From JAWLEV01 sp041685915 (GTDB lineage Bacteria > Chloroflexota > Anaerolineae > UBA1429): a stretch of 28,495 nucleotides of DNA. Where the stretch lies: NCBI GenBank assembly GCA_041685915.1, contig JAWLEV010000028.1:1-28495 (forward strand). The letters are read 5' to 3'. Below, piece after piece: positions 16,060-23,002 of the stretch (positions are counted from its first letter, which is position 1; each line of letters starts with the position of its first letter). The notes beneath the pieces were generated by a model. The model was not told where the DNA came from. It made no database searches and worked only from the letters and a program-made list of their open reading frames with translations. Made by a program: the position numbers and the translations under genes.

Positions 16060-16800
16060 TCAGGCCAGCATCTCAGCCCGGCGTCCTTTCCTATGCCGTA
16101 GAGCCAATTCTATCTCGCGAACAGAGGGTTTTTGCAGGCAAAAGCGCATACTGGCCGACATTTCGCTCAACCGATGTGCATCGCTCGATGTGATAAAAGG
16201 CCACTCCCGCAGTTCCTCATGGACGCTCAAAAAAGCCTCCGGAACGCTCCGCCTCGAAATCTCCAGAGCCGCCACGTCCAATCCCTCCGGCACAAAACCC
16301 AGACTGGCCAACAGGCTGTAAGCGCGTCGATCCACATGTGCGGCGATGGGTATCCCCCCCATCCCACGCACCATCTCCACCGCCTCGTCGATGGACAAAT
16401 CGCTGGATGTCAACAACAGCCGTTCGTTTCTTTCCAGCAGATCGCCCGTCTCATCGACAATGAGTTGCACACCAAATACCTTTGGTTCATTCTTGCGCGC
16501 CGGAAGATGTGCGAACACCACCTCCTGCCAGGCATGCACCTGATCCACAGTGTCAAAAAGGCATAACAAATGCACCTCTTCCCTCGTCTGCAATTCCATA
16601 CCGGCAATGACGGTGATGCCGCTACCCTCCGCCGCACGCTCCACCGCCACAACATTCCCGGCCGCATTATGATCTGTGATGGCGATCATGTCCAATCCCA
16701 GATCGTGCCCCCTTTTGACGATGAGGGGGGGAATCATCTCGATCTCCGCACAGGGCGAAAGGACCGTGTGCACGTGCAGATCCGCCAGCAGGGTCTGCAT
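16060..16800 (-). CDS. PHP-domain metal-dependent phosphoesterase
   Basis: 246 residues from the ATG at 16800, which directly precedes the first PHP motif and lies 2 bases after the stop of the upstream gene; an open frame of 55 more codons upstream overlaps that gene and is not needed. PHP motifs are present: DLHVHTVLSPCAE (D7, H9, H11), AITDHNAAGN, GMELQTREEVHLLC and SSDAH near the C-terminus. PHP proteins are trinuclear metal phosphoesterases acting on nucleotides or phosphorylated small molecules. Members of this type are recurrent neighbours of NuoE/NuoF hydrogenase genes; their substrate there is unknown. Confidence 0.88.
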   Translation of the reverse strand: MQTLLADLHVHTVLSPCAEIEMIPPLIVKRGHDLGLDMIAITDHNAAGNVVAVERAAEGSGITVIAGMELQTREEVHLLCLFDTVDQVHAWQEVVFAHLPARKNEPKVFGVQLIVDETGDLLERNERLLLTSSDLSIDEAVEMVRGMGGIPIAAHVDRRAYSLLASLGFVPEGLDVAALEISRRSVPEAFLSVHEELREWPFITSSDAHRLSEMSASMRFCLQKPSVREIELALRHRKGRRAEMLA

Positions 16801-16802
16801 AC

Positions 16803-17162
16803 CTACGCCTGATCCGCATCCTCCGACTCGCGAATACCCACTTGGAACAGCTTGCCAACCAGGGTGAAGGTGCTCTCTTCGGCGAGCAGGATGGGTATAC
16901 CGCTCTCGTTCGCCCGGCCCAACGTCTCCTCGTCGGGTTCCATACCCTCGCTGACGACGATGCATGCCAATTCCAGCAAATCGGCCACGGCAACGATATT
17001 GGGATGAGCCTGCAAAGTGACCCAGACATTCCCCTCACTGGCGCCCGCTATCACACAGCTCAACAGGTCCGAGGCATAGCCCCCCGTGACCTCTTTGTGC
17101 AGGCCAGATCTGCCAGCAACAACTTTTAGTTCCAGTTTCTCGACGATCTCTTGAACTGTCAC
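16803..17162 (-). CDS. DRTGG-domain protein
   Basis: 119 residues starting with GTG behind AAGGAG. The signature EVTGGYASDLLS (about 24-35) identifies the DRTGG domain, a small alpha/beta fold also found next to CBS domains and in phosphotransacetylase-like proteins, thought to be regulatory. It is packed between the CBS-HATPase gene (16 bases) and the PHP gene (2 bases). A second, degenerate member opens the operon at 18168-18560. Function unknown; a ligand-sensing part of the hydrogenase locus is the simplest reading. Confidence 0.85.
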   Translation of the reverse strand: MTVQEIVEKLELKVVAGRSGLHKEVTGGYASDLLSCVIAGASEGNVWVTLQAHPNIVAVADLLELACIVVSEGMEPDEETLGRANESGIPILLAEESTFTLVGKLFQVGIRESEDADQA

Positions 17163-17178
17163 CTTGCTCCTTTAGTGG

Positions 17179-18093
17179 CTATTCCAGCTCAAAGATTATT
17201 CTCAATCGCGTGCCGACTCCCACCTCAGACTCCAGATACATCTCGTCCGAACACGCTTTGATATTACTCAAGCCCATGCCAGCCCCAAAACCCAATTCTC
17301 GAATCCAGTCCGGCGCCGTGGAAAACCCCGGCTCCAACGCCTTCTCGATATCGGCGATACCGGGGCCCTCATCAATCGCCGTGATTTCTATCCGGTCGGT
17401 CCCTATCTCGGCGACGATATCTCCCCCCTCGCTGTGAATCATCACATTCATCTCGGCCTCATATGAGGCCAGGGCAACGCGCCGCACGACCTTGGGATGG
17501 GCTCCCAGTCGCTTCAGAGCGCGCTTGATCTTGCTGGACGCCTCCCCGCCGCTGACGAAATCGTGGGGCTCCACATGGTACTTGAGGATCAGCGTCGTCT
17601 CGTCCGAGTCTATATCCTCAAAAATATGACTTGCTCGATAGTGCTCGATCTCCTCGGCCTGCCAACGCACGCCCATTTGCCAGAGCAGGCCGCGCACGAT
17701 ATCGCCCTTGGTCAGGATGCCGACGAGCCCGCCCTCCGCCTCGACGACGGGCAAGCGCCCCACATCGAACATGCTGAAGAGGTTGACCGCCTTCACCACC
17801 GTCTCGTCGGCGCGCACGGTCTGCACGTTGGTGGTCATTCTCTCGGCCACAGAGGCCGTAAAGGCACCCTCTTCCAGGGCCTTGACCACGTCCTCCAGAT
17901 CCACCACGCCCACGAGTTCGTCGTCTTCCATCACCGGCACGCCAGAGATGCCTCGCTCACGCAGAATGCGCCTCAACTCGCGCATGGAACAATAGGGCGT
18001 GACGGTGATGACATCCTCGGTCATGATCTGCTCAATTTTGAGCTCGTAGATCAGTTCCTGGACCTTGGTAAACTCTGATGTCACCCGATCCAC
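17179..18093 (-). CDS. CBS-pair protein fused to anti-sigma-type HATPase
   Basis: 304 residues from a GTG at 18093. Two CBS repeats (about 20-72 and 82-137) form a nucleotide-sensing Bateman module. The C-terminal part (about 165-304) is an RsbW/SpoIIAB-like GHKL ATPase, with an N box around E212-N216, DEGPGI (D241-I246) and GFGAGMGLSNIK. CBS pairs bind adenine nucleotides or SAM; the RsbW class acts as serine kinase or anti-sigma factor. Putting both in one protein suggests a kinase switched by energy charge or redox nucleotides. Its position inside the hydrogenase operon suggests that the target is there. No anti-sigma antagonist or sigma factor is in the window. Confidence 0.85.
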   Translation of the reverse strand: MDRVTSEFTKVQELIYELKIEQIMTEDVITVTPYCSMRELRRILRERGISGVPVMEDDELVGVVDLEDVVKALEEGAFTASVAERMTTNVQTVRADETVVKAVNLFSMFDVGRLPVVEAEGGLVGILTKGDIVRGLLWQMGVRWQAEEIEHYRASHIFEDIDSDETTLILKYHVEPHDFVSGGEASSKIKRALKRLGAHPKVVRRVALASYEAEMNVMIHSEGGDIVAEIGTDRIEITAIDEGPGIADIEKALEPGFSTAPDWIRELGFGAGMGLSNIKACSDEMYLESEVGVGTRLRIIFELE

Positions 18094-18123
18094 AGCTCAA
18101 CTCCCACCCCAATCGTTCCATCG

Positions 18124-18167
18124 CCAGACAATGGCGCGGATAACAAAAACCGCGCCATTGATCCTGG
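18124..18167 (-). other. Perfect inverted repeat between first two operon genes
   Basis: An 11-bp perfect stem (arms 18129-18139 and 18150-18160, 10-base loop), extended by CCAG/CTGG pairs outside an uneven internal loop, starts immediately after the stop of the degenerate DRTGG gene. There is no T run after it on the - strand, so it is more likely an mRNA processing or stability element than a terminator. Confidence 0.55.
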
Positions 18168-18560
18168 CTAATCCTCTTCAAAAGCCTGGCGCCATCTTTC
18201 GGCGGCCATATCGGATATCTTTTCCCCCCTCAGCCCCGCCTGATAAAGACGCCCACAGCTCTCATACATGGTATAGGGAGAGGAGAGAAGGGGAATTCCC
18301 TTCTCCTCCGCCAGGGTGATCGTCTCAGGAGGTGGATACTTGCCCCTTACAAAGACCACGGCCTTGATGTCTGCCATCTCTGCCGTACGGATCACCTGCG
18401 GATTGGTCAACCCGGTCATCAACAGGGCATCCGTATGGCTGATGGCCAGTACGTCGCTCATGAGATCCGCGGCGGCCCCTTCCTCCACATAAAGGGTCGG
18501 ATCCATCTCATGTGAGACGGGCTTGGCATCAAGCACAGAAAGCACTTTTTCTAAAAGCAT
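18168..18560 (-). CDS. Degenerate DRTGG-domain-like protein, first gene of the hydrogenase operon
   Basis: 130 residues. It resembles the DRTGG protein at 16803-17162 in layout: an N-terminal strand-helix, a stretch where the signature is expected (EEGAAADLMSDVLAISH, about 27-43), a middle VVFVRGKYPPPETITLAEEKGIPLLSSPYTMYE part and a helical tail. The TGG residues of the signature are replaced by GAA, so ligand binding may differ. It is the first gene after the strong promoter at 18632-18659, with a leader of about 65 bases. Two unequal DRTGG proteins in one operon could form a heteromeric sensor; this is inference. Confidence 0.75.
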   Translation of the reverse strand: MLLEKVLSVLDAKPVSHEMDPTLYVEEGAAADLMSDVLAISHTDALLMTGLTNPQVIRTAEMADIKAVVFVRGKYPPPETITLAEEKGIPLLSSPYTMYESCGRLYQAGLRGEKISDMAAERWRQAFEED

Positions 18561-18626
18561 GAATGATCCACTCGCTTAGATCTCGGGATAGACGGCCAAA
18601 TATTATGCAAACGAGCCCTCAAACAT

Positions 18627-18642
18627 TGTGAATTATATCACA
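18627..18642. promoter_or_regulatory. Candidate Rex or Crp/Fnr-family operator over the -10 box
   Basis: The perfect palindrome TGTGA-ATTATA-TCACA spans 18627-18642; its 6-base centre is exactly the -10 hexamer of the operon promoter. With one more base on each side it reads TTGTGA-N6-TCACAG, one mismatch from the TTGTGA-N6-TCACAA form of Rex sites, and the core equals the Crp half-site pair. Binding here would block RNA polymerase. Rex senses NADH/NAD+, which would suit an NAD(H)-linked hydrogenase. No regulator gene of either family is in the window. Confidence 0.65.
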
Positions 18643-18659
18643 GACTCTTTTCCTGTCAA
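18632..18659 (-). promoter_or_regulatory. Main sigma-70-type promoter of the hydrogenase operon
   Basis: On the - strand a perfect TTGACA (18659-18654) and a perfect TATAAT (18637-18632) are 16 bases apart, with a TGn extended -10. Transcription should begin near 18625. Such a near-perfect promoter would be very active unless repressed, which fits the palindrome placed across the -10. Confidence 0.8.
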
Positions 18660-18713
18660 ACAAGGCTTCGCGCATCCACACCACATACGCCGCCGCCACC
18701 GCGCGCCGTACAG

Positions 18714-18733
18714 AAAAAAGGGGGGACGCCCTC
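18714..18733 (-). terminator. Weak terminator candidate after the lipid kinase gene
   Basis: Right after the stop region of the lipid kinase the - strand has a short AGGG/CCCT stem followed by six T (18719-18714). The stem is only about 4-5 bp, so this is a weak candidate, but it would separate the kinase transcript from the hydrogenase promoter just downstream. Confidence 0.3.
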
Positions 18734-19754
18734 ACTCCTCCATCGCCAGAAAACGTTCTCCCCCCTGACGCAGATTGTCCAGGATGCGTTGCCCCAAGGA
18801 AAGTCTCTCGTCATTGGAAGGCTCAAAGCCCTCAAACAAGGACTCGGAACCCTGTGAGGGCACGATAACCTGCAAGGCCTTGGGAACCACCGAGATCGTG
18901 ACCGGCGTGTAGCCCGACGGATCGCCATCCACGTGTACGGGCAAGATCTCCTCGCTATGTATGGTTATCTGCTTTCCACGGTACACGTCGATCTCGGGGT
19001 CCTCCAACTGCCTGCCCTGCAGCACAGAGACCGCGTGCCGCACCGCATCCCATGCACTTCCTCCCCTGGCGATATATACTTCCAACAGGCCATCATCCAG
19101 TTTTGCCTGGGGTGCCACGCGCCAGGTTCCTCCATAGAACTGTACGTTGGTGACCAAGATGAGAAACGCCCGGCGGTGTACAGTCCTTCCATCGATAGAA
19201 ACGGTCATCCGGGTGCCGCGCAATTGCAGGCCGAGGCTGAGGGCGGAGATAAAGTAGGCCAGATTGCCAAGCTGACGACGAAGTTCCCTCTGCGGTTCAA
19301 CATCATGGGCGATCTGGGCATCGAACCCCACACCTGTCCAAAGTACAAAGTAACGATCTGCCACCCGACCCAGATCGATGGGGACCCTCCTGCCCTCCAC
19401 CAATATACGCGCCGCTTCCAACAATGCCGAACGGCGGTTGGGAGTCCATACGGGAATTCCCAACATGTGCGCCCACACGTTGCCCGTTCCCACCGGTAGG
19501 ACACCCAGCGCACTGTTGGATTTTGCGAGGCCCGTGGCCACCTCCCCTAACGTGCCATCGCCACCGACGGCCACCACCACATCGGTCCCCTCAGCCACGG
19601 CTTCGCGGGCATAGAGTGTGGCGTCTCCCGGCCCTCGCGTGCGAGATATAGAAATCTCCCACCCCCGGGACTCGAGAAAATCGACAACCTGCCGCAGGGC
19701 CTTTTCCACATCGTGTTGACCAGCTACCGGATTATATACAAGTCGCACATCCAT
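18732..19754 (-). CDS. Diacylglycerol kinase/YegS/sphingosine-kinase-family lipid kinase
   Basis: 340 residues. The N-terminal catalytic domain shows VYNPVAG (about 6-12), VVAVGGDGTLGEVATGL with GGDGT at 64-68, and LPVGTGN, the nucleotide-binding signatures of the DAGK_cat fold. The C-terminal beta-sandwich domain ends with the HVDGDPSG motif typical of YegS/DgkB-type enzymes. Such kinases phosphorylate diacylglycerol or related lipids using ATP and recycle lipid anchors. Another 35 residues after the lid domain are not recognised. The promoter places the transcription start at or very near the ATG. It is divergent from the amidohydrolase gene and not obviously linked to the hydrogenase operon downstream. 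Confidence 0.9.
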   Translation of the reverse strand: MDVRLVYNPVAGQHDVEKALRQVVDFLESRGWEISISRTRGPGDATLYAREAVAEGTDVVVAVGGDGTLGEVATGLAKSNSALGVLPVGTGNVWAHMLGIPVWTPNRRSALLEAARILVEGRRVPIDLGRVADRYFVLWTGVGFDAQIAHDVEPQRELRRQLGNLAYFISALSLGLQLRGTRMTVSIDGRTVHRRAFLILVTNVQFYGGTWRVAPQAKLDDGLLEVYIARGGSAWDAVRHAVSVLQGRQLEDPEIDVYRGKQITIHSEEILPVHVDGDPSGYTPVTISVVPKALQVIVPSQGSESLFEGFEPSNDERLSLGQRILDNLRQGGERFLAMEE

Positions 19755-19760
19755 ACGACA

Positions 19761-19789
19761 ACTATACCGTGAATGCGGCTCCCTGTCCA
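19761..19789 (-). promoter_or_regulatory. Promoter of lipid kinase gene, possibly leaderless
   Basis: TGGACA (19789-19784) and TATAGT (19766-19761) on the - strand are 17 bases apart, each one mismatch from consensus. The last -10 base is 7 bases before the ATG at 19754, so the transcript would start at the start codon. No Shine-Dalgarno sequence fits in between. Confidence 0.55.
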
Positions 19790-19794
19790 GAAAC

Positions 19795-19823
19795 TTGACA
19801 GTATGACAAAGTCAAGGGAGAAT
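19795..19823 (+). promoter_or_regulatory. Possible promoter of amidohydrolase gene
   Basis: A perfect TTGACA (19795-19800) is followed after 17 bases by GAGAAT (19818-19823, four of six matches). Transcription would begin near 19830, the chosen ATG. A GGGAG ribosome-site-like sequence at 19816-19820 overlaps the -10 and argues for a start further upstream, so the call is uncertain. Confidence 0.35.
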
Positions 19824-19829
19824 GAAGAT

Positions 19830-20666
19830 ATGCGGATAATCGACTGTCACACGCACATCTTTCCTCCCGACATCATCGCCGGGCGCGACAGATATCGGAA
19901 ATACGATCGCTGGTTCGATCAACTGTATGCCGATCCCCAAGCCCCCATGGCCGACGCGGACGATCTGTTGAGAACCATGCGCCGGGGAAATGTCGAAAAG
20001 GCCGTCACTTTTGGATTCGCTTTTGCGGATCTGGCCCTGTGCCAGGAATGTAACGCGTACGTGCTGGACGTCGGGGGCAGAAAAGAGGGAAACCTCATAC
20101 CCTTTGTACAGGTGCCCCCCCGCGCCGGCAGGGAAGCCGTGGCGGAGGCGCGACGCTGCCTGGAACAGGGAGCCCGAGGCATCGGGGAACTCTTGCCCGA
20201 CGGACAGGGATGTGCCCTCACGGATTTCGACCTCCTGACGCCCCTCATGCGTCTGGCAAAGGCGTTTGATGTACCGGTACTGTTCCACGTGGCGGAACCG
20301 GTGGGACATACGTACCCTGGCAAGGGTTCACAGGGCCCACGAGAAGCCTTTGCCCTGGCCAAACACTATCCGGATAATGTCATCATATTGGCTCATTGGG
20401 GAGGGGGACTGCCCTTTTACGAGCTGATGCCCGAGGTTCGCGTCGCGCTGCGGAACGTCTACTATGACACGGCCGCCTCGCCCTACCTCTATGCGGCGGA
20501 CATTTTCGGGCACGTCGCGGGGTGGATCCCGAACAAGATCCTCTTTGGAAGCGACTACCCCCTCATCGAACCGCAGCGTTTTTTGCGTTACATGGAAAAG
20601 GCAGGACTTGTGTCCGAAACGCGGCAAAAGGTGTTAAGGGGAAACGCCATCAACCTGTTGACCTGA
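19830..20666 (+). CDS. Amidohydrolase-superfamily metal-dependent hydrolase (amidohydro_2/ACMSD-like)
   Basis: 278 residues. The start at 19830 puts the first metal motif DCHTHIF (H7, H9) right at the N-terminus; in-frame ATGs at 19773 and 19803 would only add an unstructured lead. Further superfamily residues are LFHVAEP and LAHWGGG histidines and the catalytic aspartate in FGSDYP near the C-terminus, followed by the usual final VLRGNAINLL. These TIM-barrel enzymes hydrolyse or decarboxylate small molecules at a divalent metal; the substrate cannot be told. The stop is followed after 18 bases by thpR, so the two are probably co-transcribed. Confidence 0.88.
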   Translation: MRIIDCHTHIFPPDIIAGRDRYRKYDRWFDQLYADPQAPMADADDLLRTMRRGNVEKAVTFGFAFADLALCQECNAYVLDVGGRKEGNLIPFVQVPPRAGREAVAEARRCLEQGARGIGELLPDGQGCALTDFDLLTPLMRLAKAFDVPVLFHVAEPVGHTYPGKGSQGPREAFALAKHYPDNVIILAHWGGGLPFYELMPEVRVALRNVYYDTAASPYLYAADIFGHVAGWIPNKILFGSDYPLIEPQRFLRYMEKAGLVSETRQKVLRGNAINLLT

Positions 20667-20684
20667 AGGAGAAAGGAATCATCT

Positions 20685-21278
20685 ATGGCCTCCATTCGAA
20701 CCTTTATCGCCATCGAGCTCACAGAAGATGCCCGCGATGCACTGGGGGAATTACAGGACCGTCTCAAGCAGACTCCGGCAGGCAAGGCCGGACGCTGGAT
20801 GAGAAAGGAGAGCATCCATCTGACCCTAAAGTTTTTGGGAGATATACCAGAAGAGAGGGTGGATAAGGTCTGTGAAGGGGTGCGGCGCGCATGCGAGGGA
20901 CATCCCCCTTTCTCCGTGACCATAGCGGGACTGGGGTGTTTTCCCAACACCAGGCGTCCCCGGGTCCTTTGGGCCGGCGTAGGCGGCGAGGTGAACGCGC
21001 TCTGCGACCTGCAGCAGGCGGTGGAAGGCGAGATGGTGGCCCTGGGATTCCCCGAGGAGCGCCATGACTTTACCCCCCACCTGACCCTTGCCCGTATCCA
21101 ACGGGGGGCACGCTCCGAGGACGTCAGGGCCCTGGGTCAGATAGCAGAGAAGGCCCCCTCAGAAGAGATGGAGGGAATGCGAGTGGACGCCGTGAGCGTC
21201 ATGAAAAGCGATCTGCAGCCGACGGGGGCCGTCTATACAGAACTCTGCCACATCCCGCTGGAGAGCCAGGAAGGCTAG
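20685..21278 (+). CDS. thpR: RNA 2',3'-cyclic phosphodiesterase (2'-5' RNA ligase family)
   Basis: 197 residues, typical for ThpR/LigT of the 2H phosphoesterase superfamily. Both HxTx motifs are present: IHLTLKFLG (H45, T47) and FTPHLTLARI (H132, T134). The enzyme opens 2',3'-cyclic phosphate ends of RNA; in vitro, homologues also join or break 2'-5' linkages. AAGGAG and AAAGGA lie ahead of the ATG. The stop TAG shares four bases with the stop of the convergent Amt-like gene, so 3' ends of the two transcripts overlap. Confidence 0.95.
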   Translation: MASIRTFIAIELTEDARDALGELQDRLKQTPAGKAGRWMRKESIHLTLKFLGDIPEERVDKVCEGVRRACEGHPPFSVTIAGLGCFPNTRRPRVLWAGVGGEVNALCDLQQAVEGEMVALGFPEERHDFTPHLTLARIQRGARSEDVRALGQIAEKAPSEEMEGMRVDAVSVMKSDLQPTGAVYTELCHIPLESQEG

Positions 21279-22798
21279 CGCTCCTGTACAGCGCCTGTCC
21301 CGGAAACACGCCGCGCATCCCTTTCCCGTGCGGTAAGCCGCGATCTTTTGCGCAGTCTTTTGGCGGGGGCAGCGACGATGTGCAGATAGCCCATGCGTAT
21401 TCTCTGCCAAAGGGTCAGGGACAGGCCCTGTTGCCGCAGCCGCTCGCGGGTGGCGCGCTCTCTCTCGAGGGTCAGGGCGCGCTCCCTTGCGCGCTCCTGA
21501 AGCTCCTCGGGTAGGGTCTGCAGGCGCACGATGAACACCAATATCGCGCCGGGCAGCAGAAACGAAAGGCACAGGAGGGATCCCACGCCGACGACCTGGG
21601 CATATAGCTGCCCCGCCCTCCCGACATCGGGGGCCGCGAATAGGCCAGCGGCCAGGATACCAAAAAGAGCGCAAAAGCCGTGCACGCTGACGGCAGCACC
21701 CGGATCTTCCAAATTCCAGACATGCTCCACAATATACATCACGGGCGCCAGAAAAAACCCGCCCACGAAACCGACGAGCGTGGCCTGCCATGGGGAAAAG
21801 ACTAAAATGCCGGCGCTGACGGCGATCTGCCCCGCCAGCATCCCCCGCGCCGTCAGCCCGGGGTCCGCCTCCCCCCGGACGAGCCAGCCATAGAATAGGG
21901 AGGCGAAAACGGAACCCGCCACACCCCACAGGGCGTTCATGAACAGGATCCAGGGAGAAGCCGACGCTGCGACCAGGGGAAAGGAAAGCACGGCAGCCAT
22001 CCAGCCCACGAGGGCCAGCACGGCACCGATGAGCAGCACGAGAGGCAGGTGAACGGGGGGCAGTTGGGGCCTGTCCTCGTCCCTCATCTCCAATGGGTGA
22101 TGTCGGAAGGCAACAAGCCCTGCCAGGGCCAGCCCCCCGCCGACGAGATGGGCCGAGGCCAGGCCATGATCTATGAATCCCCGCCCCCAATCCAGCGTCT
22201 CCCCCAGTTGTGAAAGCCAGCCACCGCCATACACCCAGTTGCCCATCAGGGGATAGCAGAAACAGGCGGCCAGCAGGGCCAGGGAAAAGCGAACCAGGCC
22301 ATGAACGCGCTCATAGAGGGTGATCAGGGGAATGAGTACCGCAGTGGTGAGAAAGGCCAGTTGAGAGATAAAGAGGATGCGCTCCACCGTCGTGCTGTTA
22401 TCCGGCGAGAAAAAAAAGCCCCTCAGACCCACCAATCCCCAGCCAGGCCCCAGATGCCGATCCAGGGGGGACCATTCGGCGATGAGTTCCGCCACACCGA
22501 GATCGTCGACGATCAGTCCCACGCCACCGAACTGAAAGGCGTAGCCGCAGAGAGTATAAGCGAGCAGTGCGACGGCCAGAGCCAGAGGCAAAGAGGTGAC
22601 AATACGGCGTGCCCGGGAGGGCGCGCTGAGCCCGACGGCCACCAGGGTGACGCCCAGGGGCATGAGCCAGGAAAGGAGAACGTAGATGAACGTGGAATCC
22701 TGGGCGGCCTGTTCCAACGTTTCGGCGCTGACGACGCCGGGGAAGACAAGGAGCAAGATCAGGACCAGAAGCAAAGCCGCGACAGAACGATCTCGCAT
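21275..22798 (-). CDS. Divergent Amt/Mep/Rh-family transporter-like membrane protein with charged C-terminal tail
   Basis: 507 residues from the ATG at 22798, which leads directly into a signal-like stretch ending VVSAET; AAAGG lies 8 bases upstream. About eleven hydrophobic segments follow. The two pore histidines of ammonium transporters seem to be present: H217 in DHGLASAHLVGGG and H373 in LEDPGAAVSVHGFCALFG, 156 residues apart against 150 in E. coli AmtB (H168, H318). Other Amt motifs are poorly kept, and the aspartate before the first histidine is one residue closer than in AmtB. The last 100 residues are polar with a charged, likely coiled-coil stretch (about 425-455). No glnK/PII gene is adjacent. 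Ammonium transport is likely but a sensor or other substrate is possible. Confidence 0.75.
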   Translation of the reverse strand: MRDRSVAALLLVLILLLVFPGVVSAETLEQAAQDSTFIYVLLSWLMPLGVTLVAVGLSAPSRARRIVTSLPLALAVALLAYTLCGYAFQFGGVGLIVDDLGVAELIAEWSPLDRHLGPGWGLVGLRGFFFSPDNSTTVERILFISQLAFLTTAVLIPLITLYERVHGLVRFSLALLAACFCYPLMGNWVYGGGWLSQLGETLDWGRGFIDHGLASAHLVGGGLALAGLVAFRHHPLEMRDEDRPQLPPVHLPLVLLIGAVLALVGWMAAVLSFPLVAASASPWILFMNALWGVAGSVFASLFYGWLVRGEADPGLTARGMLAGQIAVSAGILVFSPWQATLVGFVGGFFLAPVMYIVEHVWNLEDPGAAVSVHGFCALFGILAAGLFAAPDVGRAGQLYAQVVGVGSLLCLSFLLPGAILVFIVRLQTLPEELQERARERALTLERERATRERLRQQGLSLTLWQRIRMGYLHIVAAPAKRLRKRSRLTARERDARRVSGTGAVQER

Positions 22799-22878
22799 GG
22801 GCATGGCCTTTCTATTTTTGTGACCACGCGCAGATTTAGGATACGGAACGTTCCCGTTGCATGATAACATCGCCCGCT

Positions 22879-22907
22879 ATCTTACCCCGCACGGCGGAGA
22901 GCGTCAA
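22879..22907 (-). promoter_or_regulatory. Promoter of Amt-like gene
   Basis: TTGACG (22907-22902) and TAAGAT (22884-22879) on the - strand are 17 bases apart. Transcription would begin near 22872, giving a leader of about 74 bases before the ATG at 22798, which supports that start over an in-frame ATG at 22870. Confidence 0.5.
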
Positions 22908-22924
22908 AAAGGGATATTTGGGGT

Positions 22925-22953
22925 TTTGCTCCCCGCACCCTCTGTGCTAGAAT
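22925..22953 (+). promoter_or_regulatory. Promoter of Nudix hydrolase gene
   Basis: An extended -10, TGC-TAGAAT (hexamer 22948-22953), lies about 50 bases before the ATG. The -35 region is weak (TTTGCT or TTGCTC at 22925-22931), as is usual when a TGn extension is present. Confidence 0.5.
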
Positions 22954-23002
22954 AAAGGAGTGGCTCTTTGAGATGCGATCATAGAGCAAAGGAACCCGTA
23001 GC

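Noticed and set aside
16801..16965. N-terminal extension of the PHP protein up to base 16965.
   Set aside because: The extra 55 codons overlap the DRTGG gene in another frame and look like low-complexity shadow sequence, while the ATG at 16800 begins directly at the first PHP motif.
19794..19816. CTTGAC/GTCAAG inverted repeat in the divergent promoter region.
   Set aside because: The left arm is the -35 box itself and the loop is 11 bases; arms of 6 bp alone do not support an operator.
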